Below, piece after piece: positions 1 to 8,836 of a DNA stretch of 64,000 nucleotides (position 1 is its first letter; each line of letters begins with the position of its first letter). Source of the stretch: Phytohabitans maris (GTDB taxonomy: Bacteria > Actinomycetota > Actinomycetes > Mycobacteriales > Micromonosporaceae). The notes beneath the pieces are model-generated. The model was given only the letters and a program-made list of their open reading frames with translations, made no database searches and was not told the DNA's origin. The stretch covers positions 19,061 through 83,060 of the forward strand of contig NZ_JAVHUY010000045.1 in assembly GCF_031085175.1 (NCBI RefSeq). The letters run 5' to 3'. Made by a program: the position numbers and the translations under genes.

Positions 1-1
1 C

Positions 2-679
2 GTGCTGCCGCTCGCCGGATCGTGCACTGTGGAGTGTGACGGTCTCACGTTCGCGCTGGAGGGCAGGAAGGACGTCTTCGCGGGCGTGACCGACTTCGCG
101 TACGCGCCGCGCGACGCCACCGTCACGGTCACCGGGGAGGGGCGGTTTGCGATCCCCACCGCCCGGGCGTCGCGGCGGCTGGCACCGCGGTACGGCCCCG
201 CCTCCGGCGTGCCGGTCGAGTTGCGCGGCGCGGGCAGTTGCTCGCGGCAGGTCAACAACTTCTGCACCCCGGACACCTTCGCGGCCGACCGGCTGATCGC
301 CTGCGAGGTGCTGACGCCGGGCGGCAACTGGTCGTCGTACCCGCCGCACAAGCACGACGAGGAGCGGCCCGGCGAGTCGGCGCTGGAGGAGATCTACTAC
401 TTCGAGGTGCGCGGCTCCGGCATGGCGTACCAGCGGGTCTACGGCCCCGACATCGACGTGCTCGCGGAGGTCCGCGGCGGCGACGTCGTGCTGATCCCGC
501 GCGGCTGGCACGGCCCGTCGATGGCCGCACCCGGCTACGACCTCTACTACCTCAACGTGATGGCCGGCCCGCGCCGCGCCTGGGAGATCTGCGACGACCC
601 GGCGCACGCCTGGATCCGCGACACGTGGACCGCCCAGCCCGTCGACCCTCGGCTGCCGTTCGGGAGGACCGTCCAATGA
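2..679 (+). CDS. iolB: 5-deoxy-glucuronate isomerase, 5' truncated by window edge
   Basis: IolB isomerises 5-deoxy-D-glucuronate to 2-deoxy-5-keto-gluconate in cytoplasmic myo-inositol catabolism. The visible 225 residues have the KduI/IolB cupin pattern: a metal-site segment PPHKHDEE near residues 114-121, an acidic LEEIYYFEV strand and a later IPRGWHGPS histidine. The family is usually about 270-300 residues, so the N-terminus lies before the window and the GTG at position 2 is only the first in-frame codon. The stop overlaps the ATG of iolD (ATGA), so the two are translationally coupled. The neighbouring iolD, iolG and sugar-type ABC transporter support the assignment strongly. Confidence 0.93.
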   Translation: MLPLAGSCTVECDGLTFALEGRKDVFAGVTDFAYAPRDATVTVTGEGRFAIPTARASRRLAPRYGPASGVPVELRGAGSCSRQVNNFCTPDTFAADRLIACEVLTPGGNWSSYPPHKHDEERPGESALEEIYYFEVRGSGMAYQRVYGPDIDVLAEVRGGDVVLIPRGWHGPSMAAPGYDLYYLNVMAGPRRAWEICDDPAHAWIRDTWTAQPVDPRLPFGRTVQ

Positions 680-2562
680 GGCTCACCGTCGCGCAGGCGC
701 TCGTCCGCTTCCTCGCCGCCCAGCGCAGCGAGCGGGACGGCGTGGAGCAGAAGCTCTTCGCCGGCTGCTTCGGCATCTTCGGCCACGGCAACGTCGCCGG
801 GATCGGCCAGGCCCTCTACGAGGCGGAGCTGCGCGAGCCCGGCGCGCTCCCGTACCACCAGGCCCGCAACGAGCAGGCGATGGTGCACACAGCGGCCGCG
901 TACGCGCGGATGCGCAACCGGCTCAGCACGCTCGCCTGCACCTCGTCGATCGGCCCGGGCGCGACCAACATGGTGACCGGGGCCGCGCTCGCCACCATCA
1001 ACCGCCTCCCGGTCCTGCTGCTCCCCGGCGACGTCTTCGCCACCCGGGTCGCCGATCCGGTGCTGCAGCAGCTGGAGGACCCGCGCGCCGGCGACGTCTC
1101 GGTCAACGACGCGTTCCGGCCGGTGTCCCGCTTCTTCGACCGGGTGTGGCGGCCCGAGCAGCTGCCGTCCGCGCTGCTCGGCGCGATGCGGGTGCTCACC
1201 GACCCGGCCGAGACCGGCGCGGTCACGCTCGCGCTGCCGCAGGACGTGCAGGCCGAGGCGTACGACTGGCCGGCGGAGCTCTTCGCGCCCCGGGTGTGGC
1301 ACGTGCCGCGGCCGGTGCCCGAGCCGGCCGCGTTGGCCCGCGCGGTCGCGGCGGTCCGCGGCGCCCGCCGGCCGCTGCTCATCGCCGGCGGCGGGGTCGG
1401 CTACTCCGACGCGACCGAGGAGCTGCGGCGCTTCGCCGAGGCCACCGGCATCCCGGTCGCCGAGACGCAGGCCGGCAAGGGCGCCCTGCCGTACGACCAC
1501 CCGCTCGCCCTCGGCGCGACCGGCGCGACCGGCACCACGGCCGCCGTACACATGGCCCGCGAGGCCGACGTGGTGATCGGCGTCGGCACCCGGTACAGCG
1601 ACTTCACCACCGCCTCGCGCAGCGCGTTCGGCGACGCGGTCTTCGTCAACGTCAACGTCGCCGCCTTCGACGCGGCCAAGCAGGCCGCCGTCCCGGTCGT
1701 CGCCGACGCGCGCGAAGGGCTGCGGGCGCTCGCCGAAGCGCTGACCGGCTGGTCAGTCAGCGACGGATACCGGGAAGAAGCCCGCCGCCTCGCCGCCGAG
1801 TGGGACGAGACGGTGGAGCGGGCGTACCACCTCGGGCACGCCCCGCTGCCCGCCCAGTCCGAGGTGATCGGCGCGGTCAACGAGGTCTCCGCCCCCCGCG
1901 ACGTGGTCGTCTGCGCGGCCGGCTCGATGCCCGGCGAGCTGCACAAGCTGTGGCGCACCCGAGACCCCAAGGGCTACCACGTCGAGTACGGCTACTCCTG
2001 CATGGGCTACGAGATCGCGGGCGGGCTCGGCGCGAAGATGGCCGTGCTCGACATGGACGCCGACCGGGACGTCTTCGTGCTCGTCGGCGACGGCTCGTAC
2101 CTGATGATGTCGTCCGAGCTGGTGACCGCCGTACAGGAGGGGGTCAAGCTCGTCGTCGTCCTCGTGCAGAACCACGGCTTCGCCTCCATCGGCGCGCTCT
2201 CCGAGACCGTCGGGGCGCCCCGCTTCGGCACCCGCTACCGCTACCGCGACCCGGACACCGGCCACCTCGACGGCGAGGTGCTCCCGGTCGACCTCGCGGC
2301 GAACGCGGCGAGCCTCGGCGTACCCGTGCTGCGGGCGCGGACCGTCGCGGAGCTGCGCGCGGCCCTGCGCGACGCGAAGGCGCACGACGGCCCGATCCTC
2401 GTGCACGTCGAGACCGACCCGCTGGCGCCCGCGCCGGACGGCGGGGCCTGGTGGGACGTACCGGTGGCCGAAGTGTCCACGGTGGACACGACCCGCCAGG
2501 CCCGCAAGTCGTACGAGGCCGCGAAGGTCAACCAGCGGCCGTACCTCACACCCCCACGCTGA
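676..2562 (+). CDS. iolD: 3D-(3,5/4)-trihydroxycyclohexane-1,2-dione hydrolase
   Basis: This ThDP-dependent enzyme opens the ring of the diketone formed from scyllo-inosose, giving 5-deoxy-glucuronate for IolB. The 628-aa protein has the three-domain ThDP layout: an N-terminal pyrimidine domain with the conserved glutamate in YHQARNEQAMVHTA, a central domain and a C-terminal pyrophosphate domain. The latter carries GDGSYLMMSSEL, followed about 25 residues on by VLVQNHGF, which is the GDG...N metal-binding motif. Length matches the family (about 620-640). The ATG overlaps the iolB stop by four bases. The start is fixed by this overlap, because the longer in-frame extension runs through iolB in another frame. 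Confidence 0.95.
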   Translation: MRLTVAQALVRFLAAQRSERDGVEQKLFAGCFGIFGHGNVAGIGQALYEAELREPGALPYHQARNEQAMVHTAAAYARMRNRLSTLACTSSIGPGATNMVTGAALATINRLPVLLLPGDVFATRVADPVLQQLEDPRAGDVSVNDAFRPVSRFFDRVWRPEQLPSALLGAMRVLTDPAETGAVTLALPQDVQAEAYDWPAELFAPRVWHVPRPVPEPAALARAVAAVRGARRPLLIAGGGVGYSDATEELRRFAEATGIPVAETQAGKGALPYDHPLALGATGATGTTAAVHMAREADVVIGVGTRYSDFTTASRSAFGDAVFVNVNVAAFDAAKQAAVPVVADAREGLRALAEALTGWSVSDGYREEARRLAAEWDETVERAYHLGHAPLPAQSEVIGAVNEVSAPRDVVVCAAGSMPGELHKLWRTRDPKGYHVEYGYSCMGYEIAGGLGAKMAVLDMDADRDVFVLVGDGSYLMMSSELVTAVQEGVKLVVVLVQNHGFASIGALSETVGAPRFGTRYRYRDPDTGHLDGEVLPVDLAANAASLGVPVLRARTVAELRAALRDAKAHDGPILVHVETDPLAPAPDGGAWWDVPVAEVSTVDTTRQARKSYEAAKVNQRPYLTPPR

Positions 2563-2574
2563 GGAGGGAACACC

Positions 2575-3582
2575 GTGACCACGCCCCGCAGCACCGCCCG
2601 CGGACTGCTCGCCGTCGCCGCCGTCCTGGCCCTCGCCGCGGCCGGCTGCAGCAGTGAAGGCGGCAAGCAGGAGGAGGAGAAGAGCGACTCGGGCACCGCC
2701 GGTGTCGCCGACACACCCCGCTACACGATCGCGATGATCACGCACGAGGTGCCCGGCGACACGTTCTGGGACCTGGTGCGCAAGGGCGCCGAGGCGGCGG
2801 CGAAGAAGGACAACATCGAGCTGCGGTACTCCAACAACCCGGACGGCCCCGAGCAGGCCAACCTCGTGCAGAGCGCGATCGACAGCAAGGTGAACGGCAT
2901 CGCGGTCACGCTCGCCAAGCCGGACGCGTTACAGGGCGCGGTGCGCCAGGCGGTGAACGCCAGGATCCCGGTCGTCGCCCTCAACGCCGGCCTCGAACAG
3001 TGGAAGGCCATGGGCGTCACCGAGTTCTTCGGGCAGGACGAGTCAATCGCCGGCGAGGCGGCCGGGCAGCGGCTCGCCCAGGAGGGCGCCAAGAAGGTGC
3101 TCTGCGTCATCCACGAGCAGGGGCACGTCGCCCTCGAAGCGCGCTGCGCGGGCGTGAAGAAGGGCTTCGGCGGCGCCGGCGTCGTGGAAAACCTCAACGT
3201 CAACAGCAAGGACATGCCCTCGGTGAAGTCCACCATCACCGCCAAGCTGCAGCAGGACAAGAGCGTCGACCGGGTCATCACGCTCGGCGCCCCGATCGCC
3301 ATCACCGCCGTCGAGTCGGCCAAGGAGTCCGGTGCCGCCGCGAAGGTCGTCACCTTCGACACCAACAAGGAGCTGGTCGGTTCGATCCGCTCCGGCGACG
3401 TGCAGTGGGCCATCGACCAGCAGCCGTACCTGCAGGGCTACCTGGCGATCGACTCGCTCTGGCTGTACCTGAGCAACGGCAACGTCATCGGCGGCGGGCA
3501 GACCGTCCTCACCGGACCGTCCTTCATCGACCAGACGAACATCGAGAGCGTCGCCCAGTACGCGGAGAAGGGCACCCGGTGA
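2575..3582 (+). CDS. sugar/inositol ABC transporter substrate-binding lipoprotein
   Basis: Periplasmic-binding-protein-like lipoprotein (335 aa) of the ribose/xylose/inositol type (Peripla_BP_4 family), expected to be membrane-tethered outside the cell and to deliver ligand to the permease encoded next. The N-terminus is a lipoprotein signal with lipobox AAGC (Cys25), followed by a charged linker. The mature part has alternating alpha/beta segments such as [16 protein letters not shown] and [14 protein letters not shown]. The GTG start follows GAGGAGGGAACACC with good spacing. myo-Inositol is the inferred ligand because the gene sits inside the iol operon; the sequence alone does not prove it. 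Confidence 0.88.
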   Translation: MTTPRSTARGLLAVAAVLALAAAGCSSEGGKQEEEKSDSGTAGVADTPRYTIAMITHEVPGDTFWDLVRKGAEAAAKKDNIELRYSNNPDGPEQANLVQSAIDSKVNGIAVTLAKPDALQGAVRQAVNARIPVVALNAGLEQWKAMGVTEFFGQDESIAGEAAGQRLAQEGAKKVLCVIHEQGHVALEARCAGVKKGFGGAGVVENLNVNSKDMPSVKSTITAKLQQDKSVDRVITLGAPIAITAVESAKESGAAAKVVTFDTNKELVGSIRSGDVQWAIDQQPYLQGYLAIDSLWLYLSNGNVIGGGQTVLTGPSFIDQTNIESVAQYAEKGTR

Positions 3583-4562
3583 CGAGGCTGCTCGCCCGGC
3601 CGGAGCTCGGCTCGGTGGTCGGCATGGTGGCCATCTTCGTGTTCTTCTTCGCGATCGCCGACCCGTTCCGGCAGGCGACCTCGATGGGCACCGTGCTCTA
3701 CGTCAGCTCGACCATCGGCATCATGGCCGTACCGGTGGCGCTGCTGATGATCGGCGGCGAGTTCGACCTGTCGGCGGGCGTCAACGTCACCGCCTCGGCG
3801 CTCACCGCGTCGATGCTCAGCTACCAGCTCAGCCTCAACGTCTGGGTCGGCGTGGTCGCCTCGCTGCTCTTCGCGCTCGGCGTCGGCTTCCTCAACGGGT
3901 TTCTCGTGACGACCACCGGGATCCCGAGCTTCCTGGTCACGCTCGGCACGTTCCTCATGCTGCAGGGCGCCAACATCGCGGTCACCAAGCAGGTGAGCGG
4001 CCAGGTGGCCACCGACAACATCTCCGACATGGACGGCTTCGACACCGCGAAGGCCATCTTCGCCTCCTCGTTCGACGTCGGGAGCGTGACGATCCGGGCC
4101 ACCGTGCTGTGGTGGCTGCTCTTCGTCGCGGTCGGCACCTGGGTCCTGCTGCGCACCCGCCCCGGCAACTGGATATTCGCCGTGGGCGGCAATGTGGACA
4201 GTGCCCGCGCGGTCGGCGTGCCCGTGCGGCAGACGAAAATCGCGCTTTTCATGGGCGTCGGCTTCTGCGCCTGGTTCATGGGGATGCACCGGCTGTTCGC
4301 GTTCTCCACCGTCCAGTCCGGCGAGGGCGTCGGCAACGAGTTCATCTACATCATCGCGGCCGTCATCGGCGGGTGCCTGCTCACCGGCGGCTACGGGTCG
4401 GCGATCGGGGCCGCGTTCGGCGCGCTCATCTTCGGCATGACCAACCAGGGCATCGTCTACGCCGGGTGGGACGCCGACTGGTTCAAGTTCTTCCTCGGCG
4501 TGATGCTGCTCTTCGCCACGGTCCTCAACATGTGGGTCCGGCGGCTGGCGGTACGGAGGTGA
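3579..4562 (+). CDS. sugar/inositol ABC transporter permease
   Basis: Integral membrane permease of the BPD_transp_2 (RbsC-like) family, 327 aa, with about eight to ten hydrophobic segments beginning with [15 protein letters not shown]. It contains the family region [19 protein letters not shown] and the glycine-rich [20 protein letters not shown] near the C-terminus. The chosen GTG overlaps the stop of the binding-protein gene (GTGA). Longer in-frame starts lie inside that gene and have no ribosome-binding site. It should form the channel for the ligand captured by the upstream lipoprotein. Confidence 0.9.
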   Translation: MTRLLARPELGSVVGMVAIFVFFFAIADPFRQATSMGTVLYVSSTIGIMAVPVALLMIGGEFDLSAGVNVTASALTASMLSYQLSLNVWVGVVASLLFALGVGFLNGFLVTTTGIPSFLVTLGTFLMLQGANIAVTKQVSGQVATDNISDMDGFDTAKAIFASSFDVGSVTIRATVLWWLLFVAVGTWVLLRTRPGNWIFAVGGNVDSARAVGVPVRQTKIALFMGVGFCAWFMGMHRLFAFSTVQSGEGVGNEFIYIIAAVIGGCLLTGGYGSAIGAAFGALIFGMTNQGIVYAGWDADWFKFFLGVMLLFATVLNMWVRRLAVRR

Positions 4563-4564
4563 CG

Positions 4565-5335
4565 ATGCCTTTGATCGAGATGACCGGCGTGGGCAAGCGG
4601 TACGGCACGATCGTCGCGCTGCACGACGTGTCGCTGCGGGTCAACGCCGGCCAGATAACGTGCGTGCTCGGCGACAACGGCGCCGGCAAGTCCACGCTCA
4701 TCAAGATAATGTCCGGGCTGCACCAGCACGACGAGGGCGAGCTGCTCGTCGACGGCGAGCCGGCCCGCTTCGGCTCGCCGCGGGCCGCGCTCGACCGGGG
4801 CATCGCCACCGTGTACCAGGATCTCGCGGTCGTGGCCCTGATGCCGGTGTGGCGCAACTTCTTCCTCGGTTCCGAGCTGACCCGCGGCTTCGGCCCGCTG
4901 CGCCGCCTCGACATCGACGCGATGCGCCGCACCACCCGCGACGAGCTTGCCCGGATGGGCATCCACCTGGGCGACGTGGAGCAGCCCATCGGACAGCTCT
5001 CCGGCGGCGAACGGCAGTGCGTGGCGATCGCGCGGGCCATCCACTTCGGAGCGCGCGTACTCATCCTCGACGAGCCGACCGCCGCGCTCGGCGTCAAGCA
5101 GTCCGGCGTCGTGCTCAAGTACGTCGCCGCCGCGCGGGACGCCGGGCTGGGCGTCGTCTTCATCACCCACAACCCGCACCACGCGTACCTGGTCGGCGAC
5201 CACTTCGTCCTGCTCAACCGGGGGCGGATGCGGCTGGACCGCCGGCGAGACGAGATCAGCCTCGACGACCTGACCCGCGAGATGGCCGGCGGCGACGAGC
5301 TGACCGCGCTCACGCACGAGCTGCAGCGAACCTGA
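4565..5335 (+). CDS. sugar/inositol ABC transporter ATP-binding protein
   Basis: Cytoplasmic ATPase driving the permease. The 256 residues contain one complete nucleotide-binding domain: Walker [10 protein letters not shown], signature LSGGERQ, Walker [13 protein letters not shown] and switch histidine FITHN. Ribose-class ATPases (RbsA) usually carry two fused domains of about 500 aa, so this is the single-domain variant, which would work as a homodimer. ATG 4565 follows GGAGG (4555-4559) by five bases. An alternative GTG at 4559 would overlap the permease stop. Confidence 0.9.
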   Translation: MPLIEMTGVGKRYGTIVALHDVSLRVNAGQITCVLGDNGAGKSTLIKIMSGLHQHDEGELLVDGEPARFGSPRAALDRGIATVYQDLAVVALMPVWRNFFLGSELTRGFGPLRRLDIDAMRRTTRDELARMGIHLGDVEQPIGQLSGGERQCVAIARAIHFGARVLILDEPTAALGVKQSGVVLKYVAAARDAGLGVVFITHNPHHAYLVGDHFVLLNRGRMRLDRRRDEISLDDLTREMAGGDELTALTHELQRT

Positions 5336-5345
5336 GGGGTACCGG

Positions 5346-6353
5346 ATGAATGTTGGGGTCATCGGCACGGGCGCCATCGGCACCGACCACGTCCGCCGGC
5401 TGACCGCCCGGGTGGCCGGCGCCCGGGTGACCGCGGTGTTCGATGTGGACACCGCCCGCGCCGCCACGGTCGCCGCGATCGCCGGCGCGACCGCCCACCG
5501 CGAGGCGCACGACGTCATCGACGACCCGGCCGTCGAGGCGGTGCTCGTCGCCTCGCCCGGCGACACGCACGCCGACCTCGTGCTCGCCTGCGTCGCCGCC
5601 GGCAAGCCGGTGCTCTGCGAAAAGCCGCTGGCCAGCACGAGCGGCGCCGCGCTCAAGGTGGTCGAGGCCGAGGCGACCTACGGGCGGCGGCTGGTGCAGG
5701 TGGGCTTCATGCGCCGGTACGACGTCGGCTATCTCGGCGTGAAGGCGGCGCTCGGAGCCGGGCGGATCGGCGACCCGCTGCTCGTCCACTGTGTACACCG
5801 CAATGTGGGCGTGCCGGCGGGCTTCACCGGCGACATGTCGCTGACCGACTCGCTCGTGCACGAGGTCGACGCCTGCCGCTGGCTGCTCGACCAGGAGATC
5901 GTCGCCGCCACCGTGGTCGAGGTGCCGCACAGCCCGCTCGCCTCGCCCGAGCTGCGCGACCCGCGGCTGGTGCTACTGGAGACCGAGCGCGGGATCGTCG
6001 TCGACGCCGAGGTCTTCGTCAACGCCCGCTACGGGTACGACGTGCGCTGCGAGGTCGTCGGCACCACCGGCACCGTCGCGCTGGAGGCGCCCACCACCGG
6101 CGCGGTGGCCCTGGACGGCGGGCGGGTGCAGGCGCTGCCGATGGACTGGCAGGCCCGCTTCGGCCAGGCGTACGTGGACGAGCTCCAGGCCTGGGTGGAC
6201 GCCGTGCGCCGCGGGGTGACGGAAGGGCCGAGCGCCTGGGACGGGTACGCGGCCACCGCCGTCGCCGAGGCCGCCGTCGCCTCGCGCGGTGCCCGGACGA
6301 GCGTGGACCTGGCCGAGCGGCCCGCGCTCTACAGTGGAGAATCGTCGTCGTGA
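5346..6353 (+). CDS. iolG: inositol 2-dehydrogenase family oxidoreductase
   Basis: A 335-aa Gfo/Idh/MocA NAD(P)-dependent dehydrogenase, the expected first enzyme of the pathway, oxidising myo-inositol to scyllo-inosose. The N-terminal Rossmann fold has GTGAIGTDH. The conserved EKPLAST supplies the catalytic-region lysine. The C-terminal domain carries DSLVHEVDACRWLL with the Asp/His pair typical of inositol dehydrogenases. It lies 10 bp after the ABC ATPase gene, and its stop overlaps the GTG of the GntR regulator. Substrate specificity rests on operon context; related dehydrogenases act on scyllo-inositol or other polyols. Confidence 0.85.
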   Translation: MNVGVIGTGAIGTDHVRRLTARVAGARVTAVFDVDTARAATVAAIAGATAHREAHDVIDDPAVEAVLVASPGDTHADLVLACVAAGKPVLCEKPLASTSGAALKVVEAEATYGRRLVQVGFMRRYDVGYLGVKAALGAGRIGDPLLVHCVHRNVGVPAGFTGDMSLTDSLVHEVDACRWLLDQEIVAATVVEVPHSPLASPELRDPRLVLLETERGIVVDAEVFVNARYGYDVRCEVVGTTGTVALEAPTTGAVALDGGRVQALPMDWQARFGQAYVDELQAWVDAVRRGVTEGPSAWDGYAATAVAEAAVASRGARTSVDLAERPALYSGESSS

Positions 6354-7093
6354 CCTCGGTGAGCGCGCTGATCAGCATCGACCGGTCCAGCCCCGTGCCG
6401 CTGTACTTCCAGGTGGCGCGGCGGCTGGAGGAGCTGATCGCGACCGGCCACCTGACCCCCGGCACGCGGCTGGAAAACGAGGTCGCGCTCGCCGACCAGC
6501 TCGGCCTCTCCCGGCCGACCATGCGGCAGGCCATCCAGTACCTTGTGGACAAAGGGCTGCTCGTGCGCAAGCGCGGCGTGGGCACGCAGGTCGTGCACGC
6601 CCGGGTCCGCCGCACCGTCGAGCTGACCAGCCTGTACGAGGACTTGGACCGCACCCACCAGCAGCCGCGCACCGACGTGCTCTCGTTCGGCCCGGTGGCG
6701 GCCCCCGACGAGGTGGCGGTCGCGCTCGCCCTGCCCAGCGGCACGGCGGTGCTGGCGGTCGAGCGGCTGCGATACGCGCAGGGCGAGCCGCTCGCGCTCA
6801 TGCGCAACTACCTGCCCGCCGGGCTGTTGCGGGCCACCGCCGACGAGCTTCGCGAGCGCGGCCTGTACCAGCTGATGCGCGCCGCCGGCGTCAACCTCCG
6901 CCTCGCCGAGCAGACCATCGGCGCCCGCCGCGCCACCGCCGCCGAGGCCAAGGCGCTGGGCGAACCGCGCGGGGCGCCACTGTTGACGATGGCCCGCACC
7001 GCGTACGACGACGCCGGCCGGGCGGTCGAGTTTGGACAGCACGCGTACCGCGCTTCGCTCTACTCCTTCGAGCTGACCCTGGTGGCCCGGTGA
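6350..7093 (+). CDS. GntR-family (HutC/UTRA) transcriptional regulator
   Basis: A 247-aa regulator with an N-terminal winged helix (roughly residues 12-78), including the recognition segment ALADQLGLSRPTMRQAIQYL. A C-terminal UTRA-type effector domain ends in VEFGQHAYRASLYSFELTL. It is the likely repressor of the surrounding inositol operon and would sense an inositol-pathway metabolite; that role is inferred from position. The GTG start overlaps the iolG stop by four bases. The gene itself contains a perfect actinobacterial DnaA-box sequence (TGTGGACAA, 6544-6552), probably incidental. Confidence 0.9.
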   Translation: MTSVSALISIDRSSPVPLYFQVARRLEELIATGHLTPGTRLENEVALADQLGLSRPTMRQAIQYLVDKGLLVRKRGVGTQVVHARVRRTVELTSLYEDLDRTHQQPRTDVLSFGPVAAPDEVAVALALPSGTAVLAVERLRYAQGEPLALMRNYLPAGLLRATADELRERGLYQLMRAAGVNLRLAEQTIGARRATAAEAKALGEPRGAPLLTMARTAYDDAGRAVEFGQHAYRASLYSFELTLVAR

Positions 7094-8241
7094 GCGCGAT
7101 CGGCATCGGCGTCATCGGACTGGGGTGGATGGGGCGGGTGCATTCCCAGTCGTACCTGCGGGTCGGCCACCACTTCCCGGACCTGGCGCTCGCGCCGCGG
7201 CTGGTGACCGCCGCGGACCCGGTCGCGGCCCTGCGCGACGACGCGGCCCGCCGGTACGGCTTCGCCCGGACCACCGGCGGTTGGGCCGAGGTGCTCGCCG
7301 ACCCGGAGGTGGCGGCGGTCAGCATCACCACCCCCACCGACCTGCACGCCGAGGTCGGGGTCGCGGCGGCCCGCGCCGGCAAGCACATCTGGATCGAGAA
7401 GCCGGTCGGGCGCGACGCGGCGGAGGCCGCCGCGGTGGCCGGTGCCGCGGCCGAGGCCGGCGTCCGGAGCACGGTGGGCTTCAACTACCGCAACGCCCCG
7501 GCGGTGATCCGCGCCCGCGAGCTGATCGCCACCGGCCACCTCGGCGCGGTCACGCACGCCCGCTTCCGCTTCCTCGGCGACTACGCGGCCCACCCGATGG
7601 GCGCGCTGTCGTGGCGGTTCACCCGCGCCCGCAGCGGCCTCGGCGTGCTGGGCGACCTCATGTCGCACGCCGCCGACCTGGCCCGCCACCTGGTCGGCCC
7701 GCTGGCGGCGGTGGTCGCCGACCAGGCCACATTCATCCCCGAACGCCCGACGCCCTCCGGCGCCACCAGCCACTACGCGGTCGGCGGCGGCGCCCTGGGC
7801 CCGGTGGAGAACGAGGACTGGGCCGCCTGCCTGGTCCGCTTCGCGGGTGGCGCACGCGGCTCGCTGGAGGCCAGCCGGGTCAGCGTCGCCGACCAGAACA
7901 ACTACGGCTTCGAGATCCACGGTACGACCGGCGCGGTCGCCTGGGACTTCCGCCGCATGGGCGAGCTACGCGTCTCGACCGGCGACGGCTACCAGAACCT
8001 CGCCCTCGCCGCCGAACACATCGGCCCCGGCGTGGGGGAGTACGCCGCCTTCCAGCCGGGCGCCGGCATCGCGATGGGCTACGACGACCTGAAAGTCATC
8101 GAGGCGGCCACCTTCCTGCGCTCCATAGTGGACGGCGCACCGCACGGCCCGACCCTCGACGACGCCGTCCACGCCGCGAACGCGGTCGCCGCGATGGCCG
8201 AGTCCTTCCGCACCGGCGGCTGGGTCCCGGTCGCTGGCTGA
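7090..8241 (+). CDS. second Gfo/Idh/MocA-family oxidoreductase of the inositol operon
   Basis: A 383-aa dehydrogenase with Rossmann motif GVIGLGWMGRVH, the conserved EKPVGRDAAEA segment and the long C-terminal alpha/beta domain of the GFO_IDH_MocA family. It is longer than iolG by about 50 residues and only distantly related to it. It may be an inositol or scyllo-inosose dehydrogenase with a different stereochemical preference, as many inositol clusters carry several paralogues; the exact substrate cannot be read from sequence. The GTG start overlaps the regulator stop (GTGA). It is the last gene of the operon. Confidence 0.88.
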   Translation: MSAIGIGVIGLGWMGRVHSQSYLRVGHHFPDLALAPRLVTAADPVAALRDDAARRYGFARTTGGWAEVLADPEVAAVSITTPTDLHAEVGVAAARAGKHIWIEKPVGRDAAEAAAVAGAAAEAGVRSTVGFNYRNAPAVIRARELIATGHLGAVTHARFRFLGDYAAHPMGALSWRFTRARSGLGVLGDLMSHAADLARHLVGPLAAVVADQATFIPERPTPSGATSHYAVGGGALGPVENEDWAACLVRFAGGARGSLEASRVSVADQNNYGFEIHGTTGAVAWDFRRMGELRVSTGDGYQNLALAAEHIGPGVGEYAAFQPGAGIAMGYDDLKVIEAATFLRSIVDGAPHGPTLDDAVHAANAVAAMAESFRTGGWVPVAG

Positions 8242-8329
8242 GCCACGTGTTCGCCGACCTCCCGCGTCGTCCATTCCCGCGGGGCGTAGTGAGCGCGTCC
8301 ACGCGCCGGACGGTGTTGACGTGCGCGGA

Positions 8330-8357
8330 GCTCTCGAGCTGCCCCGTCTGTGCGCCC
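8330..8357. repeat. dispersed 28-nt repeat, copy 1
   Basis: The block begins GCTCTCGAGCTGCCCCGTCT. It matches 53997-54024 with a single difference (position 8351, T versus C). Here it is preceded by GTGCGCGGAGCTC. In the second copy the reverse complement of that 13-mer lies downstream, at 54058-54070. Both copies are in gaps between convergent genes. Function unknown. Confidence 0.75.
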
Positions 8358-8622
8358 GCCCAAACATCTGGCCCGTTGCCCGTAACGCGCCCGCTGGTCG
8401 CCAAGAGCGACCGAGATCGTGACAATATCTGCGCCGCCGTCCGGGCGGCTGTTGGCCGCCTACCGCGCGCTCTAGCCGTGTCACCGTCATCTGCGACAAC
8501 GGCGACACCCACCGCGGCGGCATCTCCAACAGTGGCCAGCGCGGACCCCTGAGCCTCATCTCCGGCGGTCGTGTGCACGCAAAGCATGCATGTATCCATT
8601 CGTAGATAGAGAGTCGCCGAAT

Positions 8623-8672
8623 AGATCGTGGTACGCAAGTGCCCCCAGAGGGGCCGAAAAGTACCACGATCT
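8623..8672. repeat. 50-bp palindromic element, family 2 copy 1
   Basis: Outer arms AGATCGTGGTAC (8623-8634) and GTACCACGATCT (8661-8672) are perfectly complementary. An inner hairpin GCCCC-CAGA-GGGGC sits between them. The same architecture and exact 50-nt length recur at 58414-58463. It lies between the convergent ends of the inositol operon and the cyclase/AAA gene, so it could act as a bidirectional transcription barrier. No T-tract follows. Confidence 0.85.
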
Positions 8673-8836
8673 GTTTCTGATTGCGATTTTGAAAGGTCGC
8701 GAGTTTCGCCTGCATGGACCGTTTGGTGCGTCATCCTTCCGCCGTGGGGTGTGCGGCCCAGTAGGAAATTTGTTTTCTGATGGCGGCACCGAGGTTCTTC
8801 GGCATAGCGCCGGTCGAGCCGGTGGGCTGGCGGGTC

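Larger units (their letters stand above)
8242..8836 (+). other. 595-bp convergent intergenic region with dispersed repeats
   Basis: The gap lies between the ends of two convergent transcription units. It holds a 28-nt block at 8330-8357 that recurs at 53997 and a 50-bp palindrome at 8623-8672 that recurs at 58414. The stretch from about 8540 to 8790 is clearly more AT-rich than its surroundings. Around 8480-8590 a short stretch reads with actinomycete-like codon choice but has no start codon, so it may be a gene remnant. I see no convincing intact gene. Confidence 0.6.

Noticed and set aside
8420..8600. Possible gene remnant reading VTVICDNGDTHRGGISNSGQ
   Set aside because: Codon choice looks real, but there is no start codon and no recognisable homology, so I mention it only as a possible relic in the intergenic entry.
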